Below, piece after piece: positions 16,584 to 24,254 of a DNA stretch of 64,000 nucleotides. Within the stretch, counting starts at the first letter, position 1, and each line of letters starts with the position of its first letter. The notes below the pieces were generated by a model. It saw nothing but the letters and a program-made list of their open reading frames with translations. It was not told the origin of the DNA and did not search any database. Position numbers and translations under genes: made by a program. The stretch lies in the NCBI GenBank assembly GCA_002412765.1, contig DHVR01000045.1, forward strand, positions 23,848 to 87,847, in the 5' to 3' direction. The DNA comes from Leptolinea sp. UBA5203 (GTDB lineage: Bacteria; Chloroflexota; Anaerolineae; Anaerolineales; Anaerolineaceae).

Positions 16584-17285
16584 ATGAAACCAAAATCTAT
16601 CTATCAAAAATTTCTATTCTGCATCCTGCTTTCCGGCCTCGTCCTGAGCGCCTGTGTTCCAACGGCTGCGCCGCAAGGACCCACCCTGACCCCCTATATC
16701 CTGGTCGTCACCGCGGAACAGGCTAACATCTCAACCAGTGTTGCCGAGACGGTCTATGCGGAAATCAGCCAAACCGCCCTGGCGCAGCCAAGCGAAACCT
16801 CGGTGCCAGCCAGCGCTACACCGCTCTCCAGTATTGCCGTGGCCACAACTACACCCATAAATACCATGACCAGCGCACTGGTCTACGTCACACCAGCAAC
16901 AGTCCAATGGGTTGCCTCCTCGACACCCGAAAAAACCTCCACACCAGTCAACAAGGATTTTCGATGTGCCATCATTTCCCAAACCATTGCCGACAGTAAA
17001 GTCATGTTTCCTGGGGAAAGTTTTGAAGCTGGCTGGACAGTGGAAAATCGAGGCAATGCTTACTGGAATGCTGCCGGCTTGGATATTGTGTATGTCGCCG
17101 GTTCAGAAATGCAAAAAGGGGACAATTTTATCGATTTGCCGCAAAGTGTACCGCCAACTGGAAATTTTTCATTCTCCATCTCAATGGAGGCGCCAGGGTC
17201 CGCAGGAACGTACCAGGCAACCTGGATGTTATCCGGAGATCCCGGATCGTTTTGCCCCATGACCGTACGCATTCAGGTCAAGTAA
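16584..17285 (+). CDS. Lipoprotein with NBR1-type Ig-like (four-tryptophan) domain
   Basis: The 233-residue protein has a lipoprotein signal peptide ending LSAC (Cys24). A low-complexity Ser/Thr/Pro/Ala linker (residues about 25-125) follows. The C-terminal domain contains FEAGWTVENRGNAYWNAAG, SVPPTGNFSFSISMEAPG and GTYQATWMLSG. This is the pattern of the bacterial relatives of the NBR1 central domain, which in bacteria sit on extracellular lipoproteins. A second such protein lies at 32520-33695. Its role is unknown; binding to surface polymers is a guess. Confidence 0.85.
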   Translation: MKPKSIYQKFLFCILLSGLVLSACVPTAAPQGPTLTPYILVVTAEQANISTSVAETVYAEISQTALAQPSETSVPASATPLSSIAVATTTPINTMTSALVYVTPATVQWVASSTPEKTSTPVNKDFRCAIISQTIADSKVMFPGESFEAGWTVENRGNAYWNAAGLDIVYVAGSEMQKGDNFIDLPQSVPPTGNFSFSISMEAPGSAGTYQATWMLSGDPGSFCPMTVRIQVK

Positions 17286-17310
17286 CAAGAAGGATGTTTG
17301 ATGATTATCC

Positions 17311-17363
17311 GGGGTAGGTTTTAAAAGGGTTTGATATCAGAAATCCCTTTCTAAACCTACCCC
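17311..17363. terminator. Palindromic repeat acting as likely bidirectional terminator
   Basis: GGGGTAGGTTT (17311-17321) pairs with AAACCTACCCC (17353-17363), and an inner AAAGGG/CCCTTT pair adds to the stem. It lies between the convergent lipoprotein and dnaE genes. The same arms occur at 35304-35360, so it belongs to an interspersed palindromic family. Confidence 0.7.
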
Positions 17364-17377
17364 TTACATTTGCTGAA

Positions 17378-20300
17378 TTACAACTTTCCCGCCTTCTCAA
17401 TCAAAAAAACCACATCCCCCCGTGTGACGTCCTGGTCAAATCTGCCTTCCACCCAAAACGGACCATCGTCCGAAATCACCGCCTGACAGCGCTGATACGC
17501 CGCGGGGAATAACACCGCGTCCTGCATGTCCGTCTGGTCTTCCAAGGTGACGAAGGCCATCATCTCTTTTTTCTGCGAGCGAATACGGCGCCAGGTTTGA
17601 CGCATTACCGCCAGACGGATTTTTTCCGCCGGACTGCTCTTTGCACTGCGGATGCTCATACAGCCCAAACGGGCGGCCTGCTCCTCCACCATGGTCAAGG
17701 GATGGCAAAGCATATTGATGCCCAATAGTTTCTGCTGGGCATCGATTTTCTGTTGAATCGTCCAATCCGGCAAATCGCTCTTTTGATCCAGCGCCAGGGA
17801 GTATTGTTGACGCCGGTTGGATTGGCTCTCTGACTGATGCAGCAAGGTCGGAATATTGCCAAACAGGGTCAACGCTCCCACCTGGATCAGGTTTTCTAGT
17901 TCCTGACGCGCCGGATTGACCTGCATCAGGAAATGATCAAAACTGGAAAACGGCCGAAGCTCCAGAATGCGTTCAATGGTTTTGCCAGATAAGCGCTGTA
18001 TTTGGTTAAACCCCATATACAGCGTAGGAACACCCTGCGGGAAGCGGGTGCCGAACTCGGGCTCCGAGGCATGCAGACTGGGACCAAAAATGGGAATCCC
18101 TTTGCGGCGGGCTTCATTGACATACACCTGCTGAGCATAATAACCGCCCCAGTTTGCCAGTACCGCGCACAAAAATTCAGCAGGATGATGCGCCTTGCAC
18201 CAGGCGGACCACCAGGCCACTCTGGCGTACGAAGCGGCATGCGCCTTGGGAAAGCCGTACCCCGCAAACGCGCTCATCATCTGCCAGATGGATTCAGCCG
18301 TCTCCAGCGACATCTGATGCCGCTGGGCTACCCCCAGAATAAATTTTTCCTTCAGGGTTTGCATTTCTTTACCGGGGTCAAAATGGCTCATCGCCCGACG
18401 TAAAATATCTGCTTCAGACAGGCTCAACCCGCCGATATCATGCGCAATGCGCAGCACCTGTTCCTGATACAGAATCACCCCATAACTATCCGCAAGGATT
18501 TCGCTGAGCGCCGGATGCAAATCAACCACCGCTTCCAGACCCCGGTAGCGGCGGATGAAACTTTGATGCAAGCCGCCCTGCAGCGGACCAGGGCGGTACA
18601 GCGCCAGTGCCTGCATGACGCCTTTAATGCTCTTACAGCCAATTTCTTTCAAGGTGGAACGCATGCCCGGGCTTTCTATTTGAAAACAGCCGATGGTATC
18701 CCCGGCGTGAACAATCGCCTCGGTGGCTTCATCCTCCAGGGGAATGGCATCCAACACAGCCAGCGGTGTATCAAATTCAAGCCGGCGCCAGGTATACAAT
18801 TGAGCGGCCACATCACTCAGCACAGTCAAACCGCGGATGCCGAGCATATCCATTTTTACCAGGCCCATGGCTTCCACATCATGATGGTCAAACTGGGTGA
18901 TGGTGATATTTTTGCTGCCGGAAGGCTGCACAGGGATGCGTTCCGCCACCGGGAAGGGAGTAATCACCACGCCGCCGGCGTGCTGGGACAAGTGATCCGG
19001 CAAGTCGACAAGTTGCATCGCCTGACGGAAGATCTTCTGCTCCAGCGGGTCGCGGGTCTGCTGAATGGCCTCCGCGAAGGATTTCTTCCACGAGCCGGAT
19101 TGTCCGCTGAGATGGGCCATAAAGCGGTGAGGGAAGCGTTTGCTTAGCGCACGGATTCGCTCGGGGGGGAAGCCAAAGGCTTTGGCAACGCTGCCCACCG
19201 CGGAGCGCGGCTGCAGGCGGTTTACTGTGCCCACCACAGCCACATAGTCCGCTCCGTAAGTGTCAAATAAATAGGCAATCAGTTTTTCCCGTCCGCGGGA
19301 ACAAATATCGGTATCAATATCCGGCGGTGAGGAGCGTTCCGGATTGAGAAAACGCTCAAAATATAAGGACTCTTTGATCGGATCCGGCGAGGTAATATCC
19401 AGACAATGCGCCACCAGGGAGGAAGCAGCGGACCCCCGGGAAGAAGTCACGATGCCTTCTTTGCGGGCATATTGTAAAAATTCCTGCACGATCAAGAAAA
19501 TACTTTCGTATCCTTTTTGTTGAATCACGTCCAGTTCATAATCCAGGCGCTGTTGAATCGCCGGTGGAATATTGCCATATTTCTTAAGCAAGCCCTGCTG
19601 AGCTTTTTCCTTCAAAACCATCTGTGGCGTTTTGCCTTCCGGCAGATGTGGGCTTGGAAAATAGGTTTGTCTGTTTAATAGTTCAAAGGTACAGGATTGG
19701 CAAACGCGCTGCCAGTTTTCCAGCGCTTCGGGGATGGCCGCAAAGCGCGCCTGATATTTCTCCAGCGGTAAGAGGACCATGTCCTGCTCCCGCAGCAGAC
19801 TGGAAGGGATCAGGTTGACATCCGTATTCAAGCGGATGGCATGCAGGGTGCGCAGCAAATCCGTCTGATCCGGCTGCAGCACACGCTGGACATGCGCCGC
19901 CAGCAGCGGGATGCCCTGCTGCCTGGCGAAGGAAATCTGCTGCTCGAAAACATCCTCGGCATACGGGGCTTGATGATTCAATTCAAAATAAAGGGCATCC
20001 CCAAAGGTATCCTGCAAGCTTTGCAGCAGACTTTTGGCTGCGGCAGTGTTCCCATCCCGCAGCAAGGGATAAAAGGGCCCTTCCATGCCCCCGGTAAGAC
20101 AAACTACACCCGCGGCGTATTTTATTAGCCAGTTCAGGTTTTTCTCCATCTGCCACTGGGCAGGAACATCCAGTTTGATCCGTGACAAAAGCAGGCACAA
20201 ATTTTTCCAGCCCTCATCATTTTGAGCCAAAAAAGACAGGTTCCCGGAGGTGACGGGCATTTGCCCAAGCTGGGAAGTACCGCCTTCCTGAGGTACAGGC

Positions 20301-20530
20301 ACAAGACCACCGGAGGGGTTAACCGAAAAAGGGATACTGATCCCAAGGATGGGCTGAATCGCCTGTTCCCTGCAGGTTCGGTAAAATGAAACCGCACCGC
20401 TGAGGCTCAATTCATCGGTCAGCACCGCCGCCTGATAACCAGCCTTGGCCACCGCCCCTGCCAATTCCTGTGGGGATACCACAGCCCTTAACAAAGAATG
20501 ATAGGAATGAAGGCGAGCATAGACGGTCAT
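17378..20530 (-). CDS. dnaE: DNA polymerase III alpha subunit family protein (DnaE2/ImuC-like length)
   Basis: The 1050-residue C-family polymerase has a degenerate N-terminal PHP domain (LHSYHSLL), the palm motif SSPPDIDTD (Asp404, Asp406) and the third catalytic Asp561 in VKMDMLGIRGL. SSRGSAASSLVAH precedes the palm, and a C-terminal OB-fold region follows (residues about 950-1045). It is shorter than replicative DnaE (about 1160) and close to error-prone DnaE2/ImuC. No imuA or imuB is nearby. It lies 48 bp downstream of a PilZ gene on the same strand. A mutagenic or repair role is inferred from length only; a second replicative DnaE should exist elsewhere. Confidence 0.88.
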   Translation of the reverse strand: MTVYARLHSYHSLLRAVVSPQELAGAVAKAGYQAAVLTDELSLSGAVSFYRTCREQAIQPILGISIPFSVNPSGGLVPVPQEGGTSQLGQMPVTSGNLSFLAQNDEGWKNLCLLLSRIKLDVPAQWQMEKNLNWLIKYAAGVVCLTGGMEGPFYPLLRDGNTAAAKSLLQSLQDTFGDALYFELNHQAPYAEDVFEQQISFARQQGIPLLAAHVQRVLQPDQTDLLRTLHAIRLNTDVNLIPSSLLREQDMVLLPLEKYQARFAAIPEALENWQRVCQSCTFELLNRQTYFPSPHLPEGKTPQMVLKEKAQQGLLKKYGNIPPAIQQRLDYELDVIQQKGYESIFLIVQEFLQYARKEGIVTSSRGSAASSLVAHCLDITSPDPIKESLYFERFLNPERSSPPDIDTDICSRGREKLIAYLFDTYGADYVAVVGTVNRLQPRSAVGSVAKAFGFPPERIRALSKRFPHRFMAHLSGQSGSWKKSFAEAIQQTRDPLEQKIFRQAMQLVDLPDHLSQHAGGVVITPFPVAERIPVQPSGSKNITITQFDHHDVEAMGLVKMDMLGIRGLTVLSDVAAQLYTWRRLEFDTPLAVLDAIPLEDEATEAIVHAGDTIGCFQIESPGMRSTLKEIGCKSIKGVMQALALYRPGPLQGGLHQSFIRRYRGLEAVVDLHPALSEILADSYGVILYQEQVLRIAHDIGGLSLSEADILRRAMSHFDPGKEMQTLKEKFILGVAQRHQMSLETAESIWQMMSAFAGYGFPKAHAASYARVAWWSAWCKAHHPAEFLCAVLANWGGYYAQQVYVNEARRKGIPIFGPSLHASEPEFGTRFPQGVPTLYMGFNQIQRLSGKTIERILELRPFSSFDHFLMQVNPARQELENLIQVGALTLFGNIPTLLHQSESQSNRRQQYSLALDQKSDLPDWTIQQKIDAQQKLLGINMLCHPLTMVEEQAARLGCMSIRSAKSSPAEKIRLAVMRQTWRRIRSQKKEMMAFVTLEDQTDMQDAVLFPAAYQRCQAVISDDGPFWVEGRFDQDVTRGDVVFLIEKAGKL

Positions 20531-20578
20531 GGATTTTTTCGATACTCTAACAAGAGTTGGGGTGTAAAATTCGGATGA

Positions 20579-21298
20579 TTATTGCCCGACAAAGAGAGAG
20601 GAAATGTTCAGAGAGCAAAGCCGTGCCATCTCCACGGAAATTTCTTCCTGGCGAATCATGATATATTTTTCAATATGTGCTTCCACACTAGGTCGAGGGA
20701 AAGTCTCAACACCCAAGCGGAAGTAAAAATCATTACTCATCGGACGAACATTACGAACAATGCCTTCGATACTAAGCGGATGCATATCGGCATCCGATCC
20801 GACTGGCAGCATGAAAGCCATTCGTACGGGTTTTCCTTTACCAAAGGCTTTGGGATTAAAATCACGCCGATGAATCGAGAGTCCAATTCCGGTTTTAGAG
20901 ACCTCGGTGATCTTGATCTCTGCCTTGGTCCCGTTTTCGAGAATCCCTTTGACCGGTTTGTTTGTTTCAACACGTATTTGTTGGCGGCTGTCGATGGTGG
21001 TAGGGAAATATTCCAATCCGGTCAGGGAGATTTCTTCCGCAGATAAATCAATCTTTTGGGGGATAGCCTTGATTTTATTAGGAAATTGATCATGCAGCAG
21101 AATGGTAGATAACTCCAACTGCAAACATAACCCTTGATACTTCGAAATGCGAAAACGAACTTCACATTCATCAAAGGAAAGTATTTTTCCAATATGGCTG
21201 ATCGGCAATCCCTGATACATATTCAGGAAGCGGATGTCATTTTCGCCTTGTTGGATGCTATTTAGTTTTTCCAGTATATCTTTCGCGATTATTTTCAT
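20579..21298 (-). CDS. PilZ-domain protein (putative c-di-GMP receptor)
   Basis: This 239-residue protein has an N-terminal YcgR-like beta domain (residues about 1-100) and a C-terminal PilZ domain (residues about 105-215). The PilZ c-di-GMP motif is present as RQQIRVE followed by TEVSKTGIGLSI, matching the RxxxR and (D/N)xSxxG signatures with Glu-Val before the Ser. It probably binds cyclic di-GMP and alters motility or surface output, but no effector is evident nearby. It may be co-transcribed with dnaE downstream. Confidence 0.82.
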   Translation of the reverse strand: MKIIAKDILEKLNSIQQGENDIRFLNMYQGLPISHIGKILSFDECEVRFRISKYQGLCLQLELSTILLHDQFPNKIKAIPQKIDLSAEEISLTGLEYFPTTIDSRQQIRVETNKPVKGILENGTKAEIKITEVSKTGIGLSIHRRDFNPKAFGKGKPVRMAFMLPVGSDADMHPLSIEGIVRNVRPMSNDFYFRLGVETFPRPSVEAHIEKYIMIRQEEISVEMARLCSLNISSLFVGQ

Positions 21299-21520
21299 TC
21301 TTTATTAAGAATAGGAGATTTCCAGGGATTATCCATTAATTTCATAGAAAAAATTATTCTATCGGTTAATATTATATCGTACAAACATAGAAACACTTGA
21401 ATTGAGGGGGGGGTGAAAAACTGTACATCAAGCCTGACCGAATGGTTCCAATAGTTTTTCCTTAATATAAGCTTGCATTGAAACCTTCAGGGCCTTTCTT
21501 AACTCGATTGAATTAAAAAA

Positions 21521-21561
21521 TGATTTCCTACCGATTGAGGGGGGCAACCGGTAGGAAATCA
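21521..21561 (-). terminator. Strong stem-loop followed by a T-run on the minus strand
   Basis: TGATTTCCTACCG (21521-21533) pairs perfectly with CGGTAGGAAATCA (21549-21561). On the minus strand the stem is followed by TTTTTT and its loop is rich in C. No minus-strand gene lies directly upstream; instead a palindromic promoter-like sequence abuts it at 21568-21595. The rest of 21299-21815 holds no gene, only a run of eight G at 21406-21413. Confidence 0.7.
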
Positions 21562-21567
21562 ATAATA

Positions 21568-21595
21568 TTGTATCATTGCCATGGCGATGATACAA
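21568..21595. promoter_or_regulatory. 28-bp palindrome overlapping a possible minus-strand promoter
   Basis: TTGTATCATTGCCA and TGGCGATGATACAA form a continuous palindrome with one mismatch. Read on the minus strand it contains TTGTAT, 17 bp and TACAAT, a plausible promoter pointing into the hairpin at 21521-21561. It may equally be an operator for the degV-like gene downstream on the plus strand. Confidence 0.5.
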
Positions 21596-21682
21596 GCACC
21601 TACTGGCATAAATTTTCCATAAATTTTTTCGTTGTTAAACGTCAGTGATCCATTCCACGCAAAAAAACCTCCACGAATCGTA

Positions 21683-21710
21683 TTGGCTGGAAATGGGTTA
21701 TAGGTATAAT
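21683..21710 (+). promoter_or_regulatory. Promoter of the DegV-family gene
   Basis: TTGGCT (21683-21688) and TATAAT (21705-21710) are separated by 16 bp, about 105 bp before the start codon. The -10 hexamer is consensus. Confidence 0.6.
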
Positions 21711-21815
21711 GAAAGAAGTATGTGATGAACTCCACAAGAAGATGGCGATTTGACGCTGCTATGCACTATGTCAAACCCCAAACCTGTTATGAACTAAATT
21801 CGGAGGTTCCTCCCC

Positions 21816-22664
21816 ATGATACGAATCGTAGGCGACACATTATCCTGCATTGCTCCACCTGAAGCAGCCAAATTAAACCTACCTCTTTTGCCGCAATTGA
21901 TCATTTTTGGCGAAACAACCTACCGGGATGATTTTGAAATATCCAGCCCTGAATTCTTGGAAAAATTAAAAGCCGCGACGGTTCTGCCAAAAACTGCCGC
22001 TCCTCCTCCTCAGTTGTATTTTCCGATTTTCGAAAAAGCCAAACAAAATGGGGATACCCTGATTATTCTTTGCCCTTCAGCCTCCCTCTCCGGCACATAT
22101 CGCAGCGCCATGGTTGCCGCACAAGATTTTCCGGAGACGGATATTCGCATCCTGGATACCAACTTAATCGCTGCAGGCCTGGGTTCCGTTATTCGTGCTG
22201 CTACGCTACGCCGCGATCAAGGTGCCAGTGCGGAGGAAATTTTATCATTCGCCGAAAAGATGGCCGCATCGGAAACGATCTTTATTCTGGTGGACACGCT
22301 GGAATATCTGCATAAAGGCGGCCGAATTGGGGGAGCCCAGGCCTTATTTGGCTCCTTACTGCAAATCAAGCCTATCCTGACCATGGAAAAAGGGGTGATC
22401 CAACCCGTTGAATCCCAACGGACGAAGAAAACCGCTCTAGCCCGCATTAAAGAGTTGGTAATGGATAGCAAACCGGATCCCAAGACCTGCCATTTATGCG
22501 TTCAGCATGGCGGGGCAGAACAGGATGCGGTGGAATTGGCTACCTGGTTCGCGGACCAATTAAAACTGAGTCACATTCCAATCTGCGACCTTCCCCCGGC
22601 TGTCCTGGTACATGCCGGTCCTAAAGCCCTTGGGGTTAGTTTTTTTCGCTCTGAAGTGGGTTAA
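21816..22664 (+). CDS. DegV-family fatty-acid-binding protein
   Basis: The 282-residue protein shows the DegV pattern. It has an N-terminal IVGDTLSC strand and a central PSASLSGTYRSA lipid-carboxylate-binding loop. The hallmark VDTLEYLHKGGRIGGAQALFG and a C-terminal beta domain follow. Members of this family carry fatty acids to FakA-type kinases; none is visible here. The ATG follows CGGAGGTTCCTCCCC, an unusually symmetrical ribosome-site region that could fold on itself. A terminator follows at 22696-22735. Confidence 0.9.
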   Translation: MIRIVGDTLSCIAPPEAAKLNLPLLPQLIIFGETTYRDDFEISSPEFLEKLKAATVLPKTAAPPPQLYFPIFEKAKQNGDTLIILCPSASLSGTYRSAMVAAQDFPETDIRILDTNLIAAGLGSVIRAATLRRDQGASAEEILSFAEKMAASETIFILVDTLEYLHKGGRIGGAQALFGSLLQIKPILTMEKGVIQPVESQRTKKTALARIKELVMDSKPDPKTCHLCVQHGGAEQDAVELATWFADQLKLSHIPICDLPPAVLVHAGPKALGVSFFRSEVG

Positions 22665-22695
22665 CACCAGGTTCCATTAGAATACGTTAGGAAAA

Positions 22696-22735
22696 AAAAA
22701 TCAGCAGTGTTCAGTAAATTGAGCTGCTGATTTTT
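22696..22735. terminator. Bidirectional intrinsic terminator
   Basis: AAAAATCAGCAG (22696-22707) pairs with CTGCTGATTTTT (22724-22735). Both strands show a T-run after the stem, suiting the convergent degV-like gene and the MerR-type gene. Confidence 0.85.
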
Positions 22736-22801
22736 ATTATTCGCCCAACCCTTACTCACGGATTCCTTGACCCGAGCAAATTTTCAGATCATTATTGAGG
22801 T

Positions 22802-24118
22802 TCATCCTATACCCATTCGCTCCACGGCTCGGGAAAGAGCCGCAGACAGGGGTTCTAAAGCGTCGCTGCCCACTTTTAGGATGCTATTTCGATAGAACAT
22901 GGCGTACGCTGGCATGACTGACTTTCCAAACCCCATATTAGAGATCAAGCGATGAATCCAAATCAGATCCTCTTCGAGATAAAGAAGATTCCCAACCGTC
23001 ATCGCAGCCGTGATCCCGCGCTGCATGAAGTAGTTTGCCATGGCGAAATGTTGGTCCTGCATGGGCATTTGAGCAAGTTCTTTCTGAGTTTCCTGTTCTA
23101 TCTCAACCCGTAATTGTTGGTATTGGTCCATCATTTGGCCACAGGTCGTATCCAGCGCAGCGCCTTTTTTACGGGAAGCATCACTGAGGTTTTTCTTCAT
23201 CTGAAGAATCTGTTCAACCCAGGGCTCTTCCAGAAAAACGCCTGGGAAGCGCGTTTGCAATTCGGGATGAATTTCAAAAAAAGTACCGCAGAAAAAAACG
23301 GGGAATGGTTTGTTTTGAATAGTTTTTAGTATGGAAAACGCATTGGCTGCTGTGTGTAATTGATTGGCCACTAGGACCAGGGCCGTGGCTTTTGTCTCTG
23401 TGATGATATGAACTAAAGGCTCCGCAATCATTTGAGGTCCGGCATTCACCGTTTTCCAGCCTGCCATTTTCGCCAAATACGCCAGATACACCGGACGAAA
23501 AGGATCTTCCTCCTCCATCACCGTCGCCAGTACTAGTGTACCAGCCGTTTGGGAAGAGGCGGGGTAGGCGCCCATCAATGAATAGATCTTTCTGGAAGCT
23601 GCCTGCCTGGCATAATGCAAATACTGCGAACTTCGCTGCCCGCTTAACCATAAATTTTCCATGGCTTTGACCCCGGCGAAAACCACGTATCGGGAAGCCA
23701 GTTGGTGAGAAAAAATGGAAAAAGCTTGATCCAAAATAAAACCAGAAAGCTCATCATCCAACTTGACACAGGCATCCACCCATTGCTGCATCAGGTGATG
23801 CATTTCATCGGTTGGTTGATCCCATGGTTCCATGACATGGAAATCATCCCTAGTTTCCTGTCCGCTGCTGGAAGCTTGTTCCTGCCATAAGGACACGGCT
23901 TTACTAATCTGCACGCCTTCCTGGATTTTATCGTGCAGCCAGGTTAACACTTGCATATCATGATCAGAATACAGGCGTTGATTGCCATCACTGCGTTGGG
24001 GTGTGGGCAAGCCGTAACGTTTTTCCCATGCTCGGATCGTGTCGGCCGTAATCCCTGTCTGACGAACCACCCAACCCAGGTTATATTTCGGTTCCATCAT
24101 TTCACGTTCATACTTCAT
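22802..24118 (-). CDS. MerR-family regulator with a cobalamin-binding-like C-terminal domain
   Basis: The 438-residue protein has an N-terminal MerR winged helix (GWVVRQTGITADTIRAWEKRYG, split as GWVVRQTG and TIRAWEKRYGLPTPQRS). A helical middle region (about 130-215) and a Rossmann-like domain (about 220-330) follow, the layout of CarH/LitR photoreceptor-type regulators. The segment that would hold the cobalamin histidine (ExHxxG) reads VMEEEDPFRPVYLAYL, so no axial His is seen. It is divergent from an ABC exporter operon, and two 11-bp direct repeats lie between them. It probably represses both promoters. ATG 24116-24118 is the longest start; a second at 24100 is possible. Confidence 0.85.
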   Translation of the reverse strand: MKYEREMMEPKYNLGWVVRQTGITADTIRAWEKRYGLPTPQRSDGNQRLYSDHDMQVLTWLHDKIQEGVQISKAVSLWQEQASSSGQETRDDFHVMEPWDQPTDEMHHLMQQWVDACVKLDDELSGFILDQAFSIFSHQLASRYVVFAGVKAMENLWLSGQRSSQYLHYARQAASRKIYSLMGAYPASSQTAGTLVLATVMEEEDPFRPVYLAYLAKMAGWKTVNAGPQMIAEPLVHIITETKATALVLVANQLHTAANAFSILKTIQNKPFPVFFCGTFFEIHPELQTRFPGVFLEEPWVEQILQMKKNLSDASRKKGAALDTTCGQMMDQYQQLRVEIEQETQKELAQMPMQDQHFAMANYFMQRGITAAMTVGNLLYLEEDLIWIHRLISNMGFGKSVMPAYAMFYRNSILKVGSDALEPLSAALSRAVERMGIG

Positions 24119-24139
24119 GTTTCTTCATTTCCTATCTAT

Positions 24140-24169
24140 AGCATAACATTTATTTCCATGATTTGTCAA
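24140..24169 (-). promoter_or_regulatory. Promoter of the MerR-type regulator gene
   Basis: On the minus strand TTGACA (24164-24169) and TATGCT (24140-24145) are spaced by 18 bp. The -35 hexamer lies inside the first TTTGTCAAT repeat, so the regulator could block its own transcription. Confidence 0.55.
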
Positions 24170-24181
24170 TGTTTTGTCAAT
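24162..24181. promoter_or_regulatory. Direct-repeat operator between the MerR gene and the exporter operon
   Basis: TTTGTCAAT occurs at 24162-24170 and again at 24173-24181, an exact 11-bp period (one helical turn). A third, weaker version (ATTCTTGAC) follows in phase. CarH-type MerR proteins are known to bind 11-bp direct repeats. The repeats overlap the -35 box of the minus promoter and abut that of the plus promoter. Confidence 0.6.
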
Positions 24182-24187
24182 ATATTC

Positions 24188-24216
24188 TTGACTTTTTTTA
24201 TCCGTATTGGTATTAT
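24188..24216 (+). promoter_or_regulatory. Promoter of the ABC exporter operon
   Basis: TTGACT (24188-24193) and TATTAT (24211-24216) are separated by 17 bp, close to consensus. The start codon lies 39 bp past the -10 box. Confidence 0.75.
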
Positions 24217-24254
24217 TGGAATATCAATGAGTTAGTTAACAATAAAGGTGATGT

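Noticed and set aside
18440..19147. 235-codon plus-strand frame
   Set aside because: Antisense to the polymerase palm region. No domain is visible.
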